Source: Takakia lepidozioides (Eukaryota; Streptophyta; Takakiopsida; Takakiales; Takakiaceae). Taken from it: a stretch of DNA of 64,000 bases. The stretch is from contig CM060733.1 of assembly GCA_030704615.1 (NCBI GenBank), positions 9,240,001-9,304,000 on the forward strand, in the 5' to 3' direction. Position 1 is the stretch's first letter. Every line of letters starts with the position of its first letter. Made by a program: the position numbers and the translations under genes. This document shows, in pieces, positions 22,685 through 36,686 of this stretch. A model generated the notes under the pieces. It saw only the letters and a program-made list of their open reading frames with translations. It had not been told where the DNA came from and made no database searches.

Positions 22685-25030
22685 ACATATCCTTTTGTTG
22701 CAACTCATTGCAAAGAAGACTGTTATTTTTCTGTGACGCTTGAACTCAACCCCCCAAATAATCTAGCTATGGAAAAACCTAAATTTGACATTTTTTTCCA
22801 TACTCTTTATGCCCACTCCGATGACACAAATAATTAAAACTCTCTTTGAATTTTTTATGCATTGTTTTATATTAACACGTTCAATGTTGGAATGGCTCGT
22901 TCAATGTTGGAATGGCTCTTTCAATTTAGGTGGAGCCTTACTAGTTGCATCTGACAAGGCCATTCTCCATAAGATACATTTGTTGTTTCACGTGAGAGAG
23001 AACGACTCTGAAAAAAGGGGCTAACTATGACAATTTCTTCTCAACATATTTGTTTGGATCATGCACCATTGTGTTCAACAATTGAAAGAGTTGCCACTGC
23101 ATTGGATCTACAATGAGAACATACAAAAGTTCTTTTCAATTAAAAAAACAAATGGCTTAATGATGTGCAATTTGAACAAATGGAAATAGATTTAAATAGA
23201 ATGATTCAACCACATGCACTCTTGGAGCCAACATGTTTTGGAGGAGGTCCTATAGTGTTCAGTGGAGAGGACCTGCTCGAGAGAAAATCCCAGCATTCAT
23301 ATAAACTTTGATAGAGAAAGTGCAGCTTTCATGGAAGCCAGGTGGTTGATTTGTTTAATTCCACGGGTTTGACTACCTTCATCGTGTCTGCATCTTTTGC
23401 CGAAGCTCACGTGAATTTCAAATGTCTTCCCTCTTTGCTTTTCTGAGTTTCAAATGCGTTCTCCTGCAGATATAGATTTTTCTTGTAAGTAAGTCTTGTA
23501 TTTTATTGTTCATTTGATTTTCCATTCTCATGCATGCATTGTTTTCATCTATCACAAACCACATGTGGGGCCTTGTAGAAGTTCCTTCAATTGCGCTCAA
23601 ACCGTCAACAAGTCTTTTTTTCCGAGCCTTCTTCAATCTTATCGTTTGTCTATGTACGTGGAGGAAATGAGATTGCAACTAGCCATGCAGACATCACCCA
23701 ATGGTCTCACTTCGAGCCACAATCGTAGGGGCCGTTCTTATTTTAGGGCTAGGATGTATGATGACAGTGCGTCCAAATTTTGGGGGGACGCCTCTGGCAG
23801 CAACAGTAAGACATCTTCCTAAAGTTGAATATTATATTCGAAAAATGGATGGTATAAAATGATTTTCAAACCTGCACAAACTCTTCAAATCTTTGGATGT
23901 TTGTCTAAATGAGTGGTGCTTAATTTAATCCCAATCCTGCAATTGTATTCCTTAACTTCACTTGTTTTTTTTTCCTATTTGTAACTTTTTAATTTCCACG
24001 CAATTTTAGGTTATTCAATGTTGCAATTTGACTTCTGTTTCTCTACTTCTTTGGTGTCAGCCTTCCATATGTGGGGCCTATTTCCACGGTTATGGGTTTG
24101 TCTTCCGCGATATTAGGCCCTCATAGTCAAGCCTAACCTGGCTGGACTTACGGGCTCACGCTTTAGCATCCCCCAAATCCCACTACCACACGGTATGTTG
24201 ATGTGTTTGTGGGGGCAAATCTTGGAGCTATGGAGGTGAAGCTTGCTGAAGATGAGAGTGAATCCAATTTGTAATTTTTGTGAGTGGGGCCCATTTTCAA
24301 CTGTGGGGTTTTCTTGATCCTAATTGACCTGAAAATTATGAAAGACCACCGGTAGGTAGATATCCACCTAATGTCTACAGTTCAGTCAAATTTAGATTTA
24401 TGTTGACTTTCGCCACCAACTATTTTTTAATAATAGCAGCATGTGGGCCCCCCTAGTACGGCCCATGGGATTGGCTCACAAGCCCACTGCCCATCCACAG
24501 GGTCCGCCCGGGGTCCATTGGGTAGTCTAATTTGTTCTTGAGAGTTTGCTGAAGGGTCCACTCTGGAGTCTAGTTTACTTTGCAAGTTCGCTGGAGGGTC
24601 CACTCTACGTGGGGAGTGGACGTGAGTCCACCTGCCCAGTCCGCTGAAGGATCCATCCAGTCCGTTGGAAGGTCCGTCGCTGTAGAAGAACAAGGACTTA
24701 GGAAAATTTCAAAAAGAACCATTATACAAAACATACAAATAATAACACACATTACTACGACCCATTACCACCTGACAAGAGTTGGACACCGAACCTCATA
24801 CTAGTTATGAATTACTCTTAACCACCACACTACCCACTACTGTCCACAAATCTGAGAAATAACTAATCTTTTATGTGCTTTATTAGTACATGTTTAATGT
24901 GTATTATGGGTCGCAACAGACCAAAAAGAAAAAAGAGACCTACTTGCCCCGTAGACCCAGCAGCAGCAGACTCAGCCACAGCACACCCTCTAACCCTTCG
25001 CGACCCCCTCTACTACACTCGGGCCTGCCA
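22685..25030. other. No gene recognised
   Basis: Short frames only. About 24425-24690 has recurrent GGTCCACTC / AGTCCGCTGAAGG motifs that look like a degenerate local repeat. About 24745-24840, read on the minus strand, contains GGTGGTTAAGAG and GAGGTTCGGTGTCC, faintly tRNA-like, and may be a further SINE relic. Confidence 0.35.
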
Positions 25031-25034
25031 TAGG

Positions 25035-25126
25035 TACACGGCATGCATTGAAGACGATATTATCTTTCAATGAGAAGCTCTACACGGCATGCATTGAAGA
25101 CGATATTATCTTTCAATGAGAAGCTC
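25035..25126. repeat. Perfect 46 bp tandem duplication
   Basis: Two directly adjacent identical 46 bp copies (25035-25080, 25081-25126), beginning TACACGGCATGCATTGAAGA. Absence of any mismatch indicates a recent event. Confidence 0.95.
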
Positions 25127-28100
25127 TTACGCAGCAGGGGTTGGATTTTCGGGGAAAAAAAATAAAAATGAGCATTGGGCGCTTTAAGGCTTAAAGGACT
25201 AAACTTCGCTTTGGAGGAAGACTAAAATTTTGAGATGAGATCTGCTGAATGGCTAGTGAAGGTTTTAGATTTTCTTAAAAGGATGCAAACCCCTGAGGGT
25301 GGTAGGTGAGATGAGCTTCATCACATCCCTTGGAAAGAGATTTTGGGGTGATAATATGAGAAACACAGATGGCCTCAAACACTAGGTATTGTGTCCAATA
25401 ATAACTCCATTTTGACTGATTTCAACAATCTAATTAATGATGGCATGTGAAGACAGTATCCATATCTGAAGGCCATGTAAAGTGGGTTTGACAACCGTTG
25501 CACAATGAAAACAATGGCCTCTCATGTGGTAATGGGCTGATCCATTTACTCAACACTCCATCTCAGCTGCATCCTTATCATTGACATATTGAAGAAAGTG
25601 TAGTTATACATATAATAAATGTATGCTTTCAGCCAGCTTGGGAGCTCCAAGAAGCCCAACATGCATATCCAAAACTGGCACCTTTGGGAAACCCTTAGTT
25701 CCTGTCTTTTCGCCTCCAGCAGTCCGCTTGGCCCATACCAAGAGTATAGAATCGATTTGGGAATCTATTGTAGGCTAGCAAGATTCCTCACATATCAGCC
25801 CAAAATCCCAGGTCATGGAACCTACACCCAACGAACGTTTGAAGGAATTATAATAGAGTATTCTTGTGGCATTGACAAAGCATGGTTTTTCTTCTGTAAT
25901 TGCTTGAGGTCATTGTGTTTTTTTTTTTGGAAAAGGGAGTGGACACCCATAACCTTTGTATAAAATGGACAAAAACGTGCAAACAGAACAAAGAGGAAAA
26001 ATAACCTCTGGTGGGTGCCATGGAGGCTGATAGAGGAAGCCACTGATTCGTAACCAAAATTCATAAGACAGCAGAGAGAGGAAGTCCCTTAAATGGGAGA
26101 GACCTCAAGGGAGAGAGTCTGCTAAGAGAGGGAGGAAGAGCACCAAAAGAACAGCACCCGGGGGGGGGGTGTGTCCCAGAAGCATAACCAGTCTTAAGTG
26201 ACTGCCTTTGGAATCTATGTATACACATAATACGAACTCATATGTCTTCATAATCCAAGGATATTAGTTCAAGGCAGATTGTGTCAAGCCCAAGGAATCT
26301 TTACCTGTGCTTTTGGAAAATTTCACTCCAGTCCATAGGCTAACGGGCCTAACCACGATGGCTCTTCATAGACGTTCCACGTTCAATGCTTCCTTGCTCC
26401 TGGAGTCCATCTCTTACTCTCTGTGAGCATATATAGGTATGTAAGAACGATAAACCTTCTCCAAGATAATTTGTCCAATCTCTTGACGGTCATTATAATA
26501 AGCTGGATCCACAAACTTAACACAGGCTAAAGTGTGGATATTGATAGAATGAGAGTAATGAGACGAGAACGGGTAGGTGTGGCAGTCGGTGGCAGTTGGT
26601 CAGAGGTCTGGCATGGCGAAACGATGCAATTTCAGATTGCCACTTGTTCTTCGCCCAGGGGAGGATATTCAACTACCCATTATAAATAGCTTAGGTTATA
26701 TAGATTTCGGCTTACCTACAAAATCAGATTGCAAAAACAAATGTTTTGCTTTCCATCCTGGCATGTTGGAGCCATTTTTACGATTGAAGGTTGGGAGTGG
26801 GGACACGGGAAAAATGTGGGTAGAATATTTAAAAAGCACAGTAAAAGAGAATTGTGGGGGCCGATGTTGTCCGGGTAGTAAAGGTGGCATGTGGGGGCGG
26901 TGTAAAGTGCTCCTACCCCACATGCGCAATCACTCGTGCACCATCATTCTTCACGTCTGACGCAGGCCGAGTGACGAAGAACGTGGGCTGGACGAACTGA
27001 CGAGGCCTGACCAAAGACGTTTTCGTCAACGGAGAGGACTGGAGCAACAGAGGGGCTGTGATGGCGTTAGCTAGCGTACCGGAAGTAGTTGGCAGGTGGC
27101 TTCATGTCAGTCTACCTAGGACCTCATTTAGGCGGCTTACTTAACATGACATTTATTGTTGGAATGCGACATCCCAAGCCGCACTACTACCCATGGCTTC
27201 CAGTTCTCTATCACGCTATATTGAAAAAGCACCTACATGCTCTAAACTCTAAACCATGCAAGCTATACTTAGCGGAATTTGGAGTTATTCATAGCCCTTG
27301 GGTGGTGGAACTAAAATCCGATGAGGTGTTGATCACTTTTCTTTTTTCTTTCTGAAAAGAGGGGACTGAGGCCCGCAAAAACGCACTGAGATATGGCACC
27401 TTATTTTGTCACATTCACCCCAATTAGCTTGAACTAGGGAAAGTCATTGCAGTAGTCAGTGATAGTTTTTCTCTATCACACCTTATGTTGTCACATTCAC
27501 CTGGCTGCAGATCAGTGTCGTCTCATATTCAGTACTCAGTGATATTTCCCATTTATTTAAGAACAAATTATACATAGCACCTTATTTAGCCTGCAGAGGC
27601 TGAACTAGCCGGGATGGTGGAAAATAGTCTGACATTTGGGTAGTACCATGTTTTTTGGGGTCTTTAGCTGAGTCAACTGTGCAGGATCTGTGATCGCCTT
27701 GGGCAAGAAATATACCACTAAAGTAAACCAAAACAATACTGAGATATGCAGACAGCACCAATCAATGGCGCAAATCAATCTTCGAGGGGAATCGGCGGTC
27801 CTCGTAAGCAATGAAAATATAAAAATGCGAGAGAGAAAGAGAGGGAGAGAGAGAAAGGAGAGGCTTACCTGCTCGACAGAGTGACGCGAGATAGGGTAGA
27901 AAGTAGATAGGGCCTCGGCCGAAGGATGCGTAGGTGAAGCTTCCGGGGCGTCGCGGGCACGCGCTGGAGATGACTGCCGGCTCTATCTGTGCCTCAATGT
28001 GCGTTGCGTTCGGTCCAATTACTCCCTGTTTCTTAGGGGGATGTTATAGATCGCACAAGAAAGCACTCCGGCTGCTCCTGCTGCCAAGGCTTCTGCAACC

Positions 28101-29117
28101 TGTTCATGTTCCCCTTCTCTGCAACAGTAGCTCTCGCTGTCTGTTGGCATTCCAGCGTATGAAACAGGCCGGTTTGCGGCCCCTGTAGGTGTCATGTCGT
28201 CTCTGTACTGCTCTTGTTGCGAGGTAATCGGCTTGCTAACGCATTCATCGTCTCTCTGTAGCGTCTCGTTGCGGTGTTCCTTGATTGGAATGCTGTCGCA
28301 GAGCGGGCATGTTATCGGCGGTCCATGCTTGTGACATGAGCTTGTTCCTAGCCAAGTGCATTTCAGCCTCGTCTTACCAGAGTTTTTCCCGTGCCTGGAG
28401 TTCACTCTCACGCTCCTGGTTGATTTCATAGTGGATATCTGGCCGTGATGTACCCTCTTAACGCAGCGCTAGCTTGATTTTGGACTTCAATTCTCCCATT
28501 TGCATAGATCGCTGTGTCTGTAATTTACTCTCACATTCACTCCCTACATCATGTGGTTCCAGGATTTCTGTTTCACCTGCTTGATCCTCTTCGCACCTGC
28601 TGGGATGATCGCGGCTTCTTCAGATGCGTAAGGAAATGCCCTAATCTGTATAGGGTGGCGCATCGGTTGCTACTAGACACTCCATGGATACTTTCTGGCC
28701 GTGACAATGTACTAAGAAGGGCATTCAGACGAGACAGGGGGGCGAACAGGGGGTGATTGGCTGGCAGTGCCATGGCCTGTGAAGAGGACGAGCAGTCGCT
28801 GTGCCTATTGTTGGTTGGTTGTCGCAGGGCCTCACTCTGATGGAGAGTTTTGTCGGTACTTGCGGGGGCATTGCAGAAAGAGGAGATCGTTGATCGTGCT
28901 CACAATTTCGCCTTCCAAATTTGTCATATATGTCCTCGATACTTTTACGCATGAGCTATGAAGAGGAGATCCTAGCAAACATCATCTCTTCTCTCGATAA
29001 TTTCTACAGTGTTACCTGACATCTTCACCTTTCGAGAATATCTGTGTCCAGGGGCTTCATAGATTCTTCTTTTCGGTAGCCTCCCTAGTTTCAAAGGGCA
29101 ATAAAACAGTGGATGGG
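25127..29117. other. Gene-poor region, upstream of the GT14 gene
   Basis: No supported gene. A GA-rich tract at 27829-27860 and the sequence at 27930-28900 may be promoter/leader of the GT14 gene, since parts of 27950-28040, 28330-28360 and 28538-28620 recur, degraded, at 38.57-39.11 kb together with GT14 exon 1 sequence. Confidence 0.4.
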
Positions 29118-32100
29118 ATGAAGAAACTAATGCAGATGCCTTTTGGCCTGGCGACCATGGAGAGAAAGTGGCTGCTACCTCTTGTAGCAAGCTCATTGAT
29201 CTCTATAACTCTGTTCCTGGCGGCAACCCTCAGCTTGGGGGCTTCTTCTCACAGAGCTAAAAACTCTGTTTTCACATTTTTCCCCTTAAAGGAGGAGGAG
29301 CGCATAGTGTATGTTGAAGACAATGGGGTACAACAGCCCCCCACGGGCCTACCAACCCCGCCAAGGCTGGCCTACTTAATATCAGGCACCAAGGGCGATG
29401 GTAGTCGGATGCAAAGGCTTCTGCAGGCTCTCTACCATCCTAGGAATTTCTACCTTCTACACTTGGATCTTGAGGCCCCCCCAAGAGAGAGGATAGAGTT
29501 AGCCAAGTACGTGCGATCTGAATTCACCTTCGGAGAGGCAGGAAATGTGTATGTGGTGGGAAAGGCAAACCTTGTCACCTACCGAGGGCCCACTATGATT
29601 GCATCCACTCTGCATGGAGCTGCAATTCTTTTAAGGCAAAGCAAAGAGTGGGATTGGTTTATCAATCTGAGTGCCTCCGACTATCCCCTCATGACTCAAG
29701 ATGGTCAGTCCGTCTCTCCCCCTGTACTATGTGTTATCTCTGTGATGTCTGTAGAATGTTGTCAAGCTTCTTCTGGTCTGCCGTCGTATTCTCGTCTACA
29801 TTGTGAACTTATAATTAGAGCATCTTATCCAGATGTTCTATTTATAAGTTAAACCCTAGCCATTATACAATGTTTGTTGCTCTTGCAATGTATTCACCTT
29901 TTCTCTCTCGAGCTGTCTTCTGGGTCATGCTTGTAATACCCAACGAATGAAAGGTGTTACGAAAGCAGTGCTTGCAGTGTTTGAAATTGCTCACCGTCTT
30001 TATTGGTGAAAATTTATTATCTGGAAGGAACCTGGTAGGGTTGAGATTAGCATCTTGGCACAGCTGGTTTGCATGGTTTCCATCACATTCACATGTTTCG
30101 AGACTGTGTGGAGCTGACAAGTGAAAACAACTTTGAGGCCTTTTATGTCATTGGCATTTTAGTAAGAGTTTTGCGCCAGTTACTTGATTTAGATTGCCAG
30201 ATTAGTTACAGGCCAAGGATTGATTCTCACATCTTGATTGCAACATGTGTCGATATTAAGCAGCCCTCTGAGCTGCAGTTGGGCTTTCGTGAAACCTTCA
30301 GCAGCACCATTTGTCTCTTGTGCAGATGGAATGGTAGAATAGCAGGTGCTGAGGGTACTTTTTGGCACCTCTTTTATGAGCATTGCAGCAGTCTCTGAAA
30401 ACATGACCTGATATCTATGGATATCCAAATATGTTGTAGCCTTGTTTGGAATTGTACTTTTAAACAGGGTCAAAGAACTGGACATCTGAATACAAAAACC
30501 TGTGGGCATTGATGCTTATGGGGAGTGGAATATCCCATGACGGTCTACTGTCAGCTAATAACTTTCAAAGAAGTGCTTGCTCAGCATCAGGTGCATGAAG
30601 GCAACACTAGTTTGGTTGTCTGGCCCTCTCTCAAACTACATGGCCGAGCTATAACAGAATTGGTGTGGGTACAATTGCTTGAAAGGAAGCACTAGAACTG
30701 ATAATAGTTGCTTGGTGTTTATTATGCAGATCTTCTCCATGTGTTTTCCTATCTGCCTAGAGACCTCAACTTTATAGAGCATACAAGTGATATGGGTTGG
30801 AAAGAGTAAGTTTTCGGACCTAGACCTTGATGATAATAGCAGCGCAGAATTTGTCCTTTCATTATTTGGGTCACTCTTGGTCTTCTTGGTCATTGGTGTT
30901 GTAGGAAGGTTCATTTACTTATGATGCCCTGCCAATGATGGTGATGAAGTACCCTGGAAAAGAGCATTCCCCAGCGTCGAAGTCACCTTCCTGAGCAGGT
31001 TATGGCCACAACTTCTATACCAACAATAGAGGGTTTTGAATGATGATCTATCCTGTGGCCTTGACATCATACAAAATTCTAGGACGTTGGTTCCAGCTCT
31101 GCAGCCCTCTACAGCAGATGTGACAAATGTGGCTGTTATTGAATAGGAGTTGTGTTGTCAAACCCAAAGATTGGGTGCCATTGTCAGATTGTGGTAATTC
31201 AGCCATATATGCTCCGTCTAGAGAGGTCCATGGAAAGCCTTCTGGGGAGGAGGAGGAGGTAGATAGAGTGATCAAGTCATTTACTGATAGTTCTCTGCAG
31301 ACTCTTGACTTGCCACATCCTATGCCATACAAGATGGTTTGGCCTTGATCTTGGAGGTGTCTGTCTGACAGCTCAGTTTGCTGAAAAATCTGGTTGTGGG
31401 GTTTCATCGAATAAGAGTATAGTTGGAGAAATCACTAAGTGTGATGAACCATTTCTAGGGTGACAAACTTTCACATTGACCAGTGTGGGAAGTGCAACTA
31501 TGAAGGCCCTGAATATATCAAGTTACTGGACTTCTTTGTAGGCCGCAAGTTGGCCGCAAGTTGTGACACTGTGATCCCTGTGTTTGCAATTGCACTTTCT
31601 GTATGCTTCACACGGTACGAGGAAGTGAAATTGATGGTGATTCAAAGAGAGTTTATTCTGAAGGATTGTCTTATGCTCAGCAGCTCTGCAAGGTCTATTC
31701 AAACTGAAAATCAGCTTTGACCTAAGGTCTGCACGAGTGAGACTTGGCACTCAAGGATGAACACTCATCCTTTTCAGCATGGACTAACAGGAGCTATGGG
31801 GATAGTTAGTAGCCTTGAGCACTGAAGGGATAGCCCCTAAACAGTAATTTGAAGGTATACGGTGGGCTGTGATTGTGACTTATGTGCAGCTATAACGTTA
31901 GTTGGAGGCATCTTCCCAAAGTTGGTAATCACATAACACTTCTCACTGGTTGTGAAATTGGCAGGTTTCAGCGGGCAAAGCCTATCATCATTGACCCAGG
32001 TTTGTACATGAATAGGAAGACTGACATTTTTTGGGCTACACAACGACGAGCTGTTCCTACGTCATTCCGGCTGTTCACGGGTATGTTAGGTGCCTTTCCC

Positions 32101-32995
32101 ACTTTGTGACCCCATGCTAGCTGAACTCACCTACTGGGACAGGGGACCTGCAATGATGTGGGTGAAGCAATGGACGACAGACTTTAAACCGATATCTTCC
32201 AGAACTTAGACAGGCAGAGAGTGGTGTGGAGATCAGGTAGAGTCAGCTAGAGGCATTGACTTTGCATCCGCCTAGATCGACCCAGATTGGATGGGGATCA
32301 ATTGGGTTGGGCATGCAGACAGGAGAAGTGGGCGGGAAGGCAGTGGTAGAGATGAGGCTTGAAACAGTAGTGGGCGGCTCCATCCCAGGAAAACGTTCAG
32401 GAGGGCATCTGCTGATCTTTCATGAGGTGATTGTATGTGTATAAGCCTGATTCCCTATTGGTTGGGAGGGCCAGGGTCAGCATGGATAGCATTGACGCGG
32501 TCATTCATGGAGTATTGCATCATGGGATGGGACAACCTGCCGCGCACGACGCTCATGTATTATACTAACTTTGTGTCTTCACCGGAAGGCTACTTTCAAA
32601 CTGTGATTTGCAACACCCAGGAGTTTCGCAACACAACTGTGAATCATGATCTCCACTATATTGCATGGGACACCCCTCCCAAGCAACACCCTCTGTCCCT
32701 CACTCTTACGGATTTCCACAATATGACCAGGAGTGGTGCTCCCTTTGCAAGAAAGTTTCCTAGGGAAGATCCAGTGCTTGATTTCATTGACAAGCAGTTG
32801 CTTGGCCGGGGCCAGGGAAAGCTCGCGCCAGGGGGTTGGTGTATAGGTACTGAAGCTGGGCAGGATCCTTGCTCAGTGAGGGGGTCATCAACTGTCCTAA
32901 GACCAGGCCCTGGGGCTAAAAGGTTCGAAGACCTGGTTGTTCGTCTCATTGCACCTGCAACATTTCGCTCCAACCAGTGTGTCACTACATATTAA
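29118..32995 (+). CDS. GT14-family beta-glucuronosyltransferase-like protein
   Basis: A complete four-exon gene: 29118-29703, 30730-30805, 31965-32080, 32475-32995; all phases agree and the product is 432 residues, normal for the plant family. GT14 proteins of this type are Golgi type II membrane enzymes; characterised plant members add glucuronic acid to arabinogalactan-protein side chains. Visible are a short basic N-terminus, one membrane anchor (about residues 18-41), the domain start PRLAYLISGTKGD, YHPRNFYLLHLDLEAP, WDWFINLSASDYPLMTQDD across the first splice, LPRDLNFIEHTSDMGWKE, AKPIIIDPGLY, and the C-terminal DFIDKQLLGR and PGGWC motifs. The start is the ATG at 29118; an in-frame GTG just upstream is not used. 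Exact acceptor specificity cannot be read from sequence. Confidence 0.9.
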
Positions 32996-35055
32996 GTAAC
33001 CAATTTGTGGGAGTGGAGTCTCTACAAGTATTTGACTTCACTTGCACATTCAGTGATTTGCTGCCCATCTGATCTACCACTCATGATAGTGTCCAGCGAG
33101 AAACCTGTGGGGCAGCAACCTGCATATCACACATCAGTCAAGTCCCCTAAGTCTGGTTTAGGAGAACTCTGATTTTGCGCAAATGCCATTTTTCCTTCGT
33201 TCAAGAGTCTTGGGGGACACCATTGCATTTGCAAGCCCTTTGACTGCCCTCTCAACTCACGCCCTGGATCTCTTGCTTTCCAGTTTAGTTTCATGGTCAC
33301 CATTGGGGCGATGATGGAGTGTCTCACCTTGAGATTGAGATTAGATCATGGAGGATATCTTCTAGTACAGCAACCAAGACCAAAGAGATGGCCTGGTGGT
33401 GGGGAATGCATTCTATTTGATGGCAGACGGACTTCATTGGCCTCCTCAACAGATCAGTATAGATTTCTCTCCGATTGACATTCAAGGTTGAGAATTCTAA
33501 CGTGAGGAAATGAGAACATTCCTGCAGCAAGCAATTCTGGCACGTACCACTTCAAAGTTGGTAGGTGCTACAACCAGTCCAATGAGAAGCCTGAGATTCT
33601 GCAGTCAGTTTTTATTGAGGTTTCAGAGGCAGGCTTGAATGTAGGATACAGGAGAATGGAAGAGGGATCGTGCTAAGGAAGTTAAAGTCGCGAATATCAC
33701 TTTTGACTTTTTTGTGACAGTGGGTTAGAGGAACATTGGCACCTCCCCAGTAAAGGAAAGCAAATCTTCCAGTTAGAAGATGTATATGCTGTTGTATGCA
33801 CCCTTGCAAGTTTGGTAAATGTATGTGGAAGTCAAGGATCTCCCTCCATCAGGAAGGTCTTTGATTTATATTTGAGCAGAGAGAAAGGGGACATCTCTTC
33901 ACTGCTGTAGTCGAGCATATTATTATCCTGTCTCTGGATTTTATTAAGTCTTCAGGATCTGCCTGCAATTGAATGCTGCATAACACTACCTTACAAACCA
34001 TGAGGTGCTCAGTATATGTGAAAGCAGCAAGGATGTTCCAATGGTTAGAAGTGGGATGCTGCATGCAGCTTCTCATCTGAACTGCTGCAAATTGGGAACA
34101 GGATTGGGTGAAACAAAAGAGCGCGAGAGAGAAATGAAATGAAATTAACGTCCGCAGGAAGCCGAAGAGCTACATGATACGCTGCGGAAGAAGGGGGGAC
34201 AAGGGAAGAAGAGCTTTTGTAGTGGGTATTTTAGCATACGTTTGTTTGGCCATACTTGGCGATACTCGGGCTGAGTGCTTCAGTTTCCACCTCCAACGGA
34301 TGTCCGTCAGGAGGAGCAATTTACCTATCTTTTGTTTGATGTATCGACATTCTCTGTCTGAAAGGCGCGGCATCTGTGGCTGCTTATATCTCAGCACTGA
34401 CTCTGTAGCCATATAATTATTGCGGACGTGAGATATGTGGATATGGTTAGCATTTTGATTTGCTGAGTCGAACTTTTTGTGACGAAACTTATACGAGTGC
34501 AAAACAAGGAAATGCTGTGCCGCCATCTGCATAATGCTGTGAAGCAAACTACAAAGCTAATTTGACAGAATTCAGGTTCTATGTCAATGAATATATGCTC
34601 AGATGCTTTCACTTACAATTTATTTCTTGACAACAATTTTTATGACGAATGACTACCATCTTGGAGCTTTATATAGATCTCCCAGAAATCTGAATGCAGA
34701 GCTAATTTTCACTACTACTCATTTTTACAAACATGCAGGTCCATTTTAATGTCTGCAAGTTCTCCAGGGATTGGAAAGTGTTGTGTCAAGGACAGGTCGA
34801 TTGTGATTACAGGCAGGAGAGCAGATTGATCTGCTCAGGAGTTTGAGAAAGAATAACATTCCATTTTCAGTATGGAATGTAATGGATTCATGATTTGAAG
34901 GCCATGGAAAGTAAAGAGCTCTCAGCAGATGTGTTCAGAGGATTCTCTGCCAGAGAGAATGCAGTCGAAGTCATGGACCGGATGACAGTGTACGTCCATT
35001 TGCTTTTTCAGAAAATCTACTGATGATGACAAACTTGTGAGAAACGTGGTCGAAG
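32996..35055. other. Intergenic; no gene recognised
   Basis: Only scattered short frames on both strands. It should include the 3' UTR of the GT14 gene and the promoter of CHMP1. Confidence 0.45.
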
Positions 35056-35673
35056 ATGGGAAAGAATCCAAAAAGGAGATTAGTGGAGCAAGTCATGGAG
35101 CTCAAGATGACAGCCAAAACCTTGTCTAGGCAGGCCAAAAAGTGTGAGAAGGAGCAGAAGAGCGAGAAGCTCAAGGTGAAAAAGGCGATGGAGAAAGGTA
35201 ACATGGATGGCGCTCGCATCTACGCGCAAAATGCCATACGGAAACGCACCGAGGAGCTCAATCTACTTCGTCTTTCATCACAGCTTGACGCTGTAGTAAC
35301 ACGCCTTGACACACAAGCCAAGACAATGACTATCAACAAGTCCATGGACTCGATTGTTCGCGCCCTTGACAAGACCCTTGCCTCACCTAACCTCCAGAAG
35401 ATGATGGAGACCATGGACAAATTTGAGCAGCAGTTTACGAGCATAGAGGTGCAATCTGAGTTTGTGCAGAATGCTATGGCTGGTAGCACGTCTCTCTCCT
35501 CCCCAGAAGAGGAAGTTAATTCTTTGATACAACAAGTAGCCGATGACTATGGCTTGGAGGTTTCCGTGGGATTGCCTCAGCCAGCGTCCCATGATGTCCC
35601 GGTGCATGAACAATCAGAAACTTCAACGGAAGACGATTTAACCCAACGCTTGGCGGAACTCAAGACCAGATGA
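35056..35673 (+). CDS. CHMP1: ESCRT-III subunit CHMP1
   Basis: A single uninterrupted ORF of 205 residues, the usual length for plant CHMP1. CHMP1 is an ESCRT-III-associated subunit acting on endosomes in multivesicular-body formation and cargo sorting; it recruits the AAA ATPase Vps4/SKD1 and LIP5. The N-terminal basic helix region ([20 protein letters not shown]), the long charged helices ([20 protein letters not shown]), and the C-terminal MIT-interacting helix [12 protein letters not shown] at residues about 193-204 are all present. The start is ATG 35056, giving MGKNPKRR. It shows no damage. Absence of introns could be ancestral or reflect retroposition; I see no A-tail at its 3' end. 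Confidence 0.92.
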   Translation: MGKNPKRRLVEQVMELKMTAKTLSRQAKKCEKEQKSEKLKVKKAMEKGNMDGARIYAQNAIRKRTEELNLLRLSSQLDAVVTRLDTQAKTMTINKSMDSIVRALDKTLASPNLQKMMETMDKFEQQFTSIEVQSEFVQNAMAGSTSLSSPEEEVNSLIQQVADDYGLEVSVGLPQPASHDVPVHEQSETSTEDDLTQRLAELKTR

Positions 35674-36686
35674 ATAACCTTTGATGTCCTGGAGATGGAT
35701 ATGCAAGGGGACAGACACTTTCTCTCTGCTCCTTCAATGAGAATGGCATCATTTGTTACAAAGCTATCCCAGTTTGTCGCTGAAAAATGCCAGCAGGATT
35801 GGGAAGATACTCTAACCCGAGTACACAAAGCAGGCTTCCAAGGAGTGTAATCTCAAGCAGTAGGTGCAACGCGCTGGTGACAAGATCTCAACCAATAACG
35901 AGAAGACGTTGCTGAGAACTAACAATGTGCTTCAAGATAGACAATTCGGGACAATGATAATGCACGAAGTGTATGGCGATGGGCTCTGTGACTGCACAAT
36001 GCAATCAGCCCCATGCGGTTCCATTTCTTTGTTGCAGTCACACATTTTTTTATGCGTCTCAGTTTATTCGACTACCGCGCTTTCATTTTACAAAGCTACT
36101 TCCAACTGACTCCTTTTTTTCTTATCTGGTTGATGCCATCGAGGGCCACAACGACGCAGCTTACCTGCCTCTTCAGGAGTCCCCGTCCATCAAGACTACA
36201 GATTGAAACAAACACGTCAACCCCAATTTAGTGCCGGTCTGCCAACCAGATCTTTTGGCATTTGCAAAGCAATCAAGACAACAGGCACACGAAAATCATT
36301 TTTCCTGAACTTGGTGTGCAAGGGTTATAGTGCATGGATGCCTTCTAGCCCTTCCCCCCGACAGAACAGTTTAATGTTACATGCTGACACATCGTGAAAT
36401 CCTGCCACAAGGCTTCAGATTTGGGTAAGTTACTCTCTGTGCGATCAGCCTCCTCCACTAACTGTGGATGAAGGATACAAAGGGATGAATGTGGAAGGCT
36501 CTACAGAAGGAGCAGGGAAGGCTAGGTAGACCACCTAGACTCTAGACACGAGGAAGTAGAGTCTACTCTACACTGTAGACTCCCTAGCCATCTACACTCC
36601 CAGCACGCTGCTATGGAGCCTGCAACAGCATTGCAATTCGTTCAAGATTTTGGTAAAGCATGTAGGTGCAGATACATTGATAGCAT
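35674..36686. other. Intergenic; no gene recognised
   Basis: Holds the CHMP1 3' UTR and the region upstream of the thiazole kinase gene. A palindromic cluster of TCTAGAC/GTAGACT motifs lies at about 36525-36600. Confidence 0.4.

Noticed and set aside
27934-28429. ORFs on both strands upstream of the GT14 gene
   Set aside because: Neither shows a family signature. The sequence recurs degraded at 38.7 kb with stops and indels, consistent with non-coding promoter or leader.
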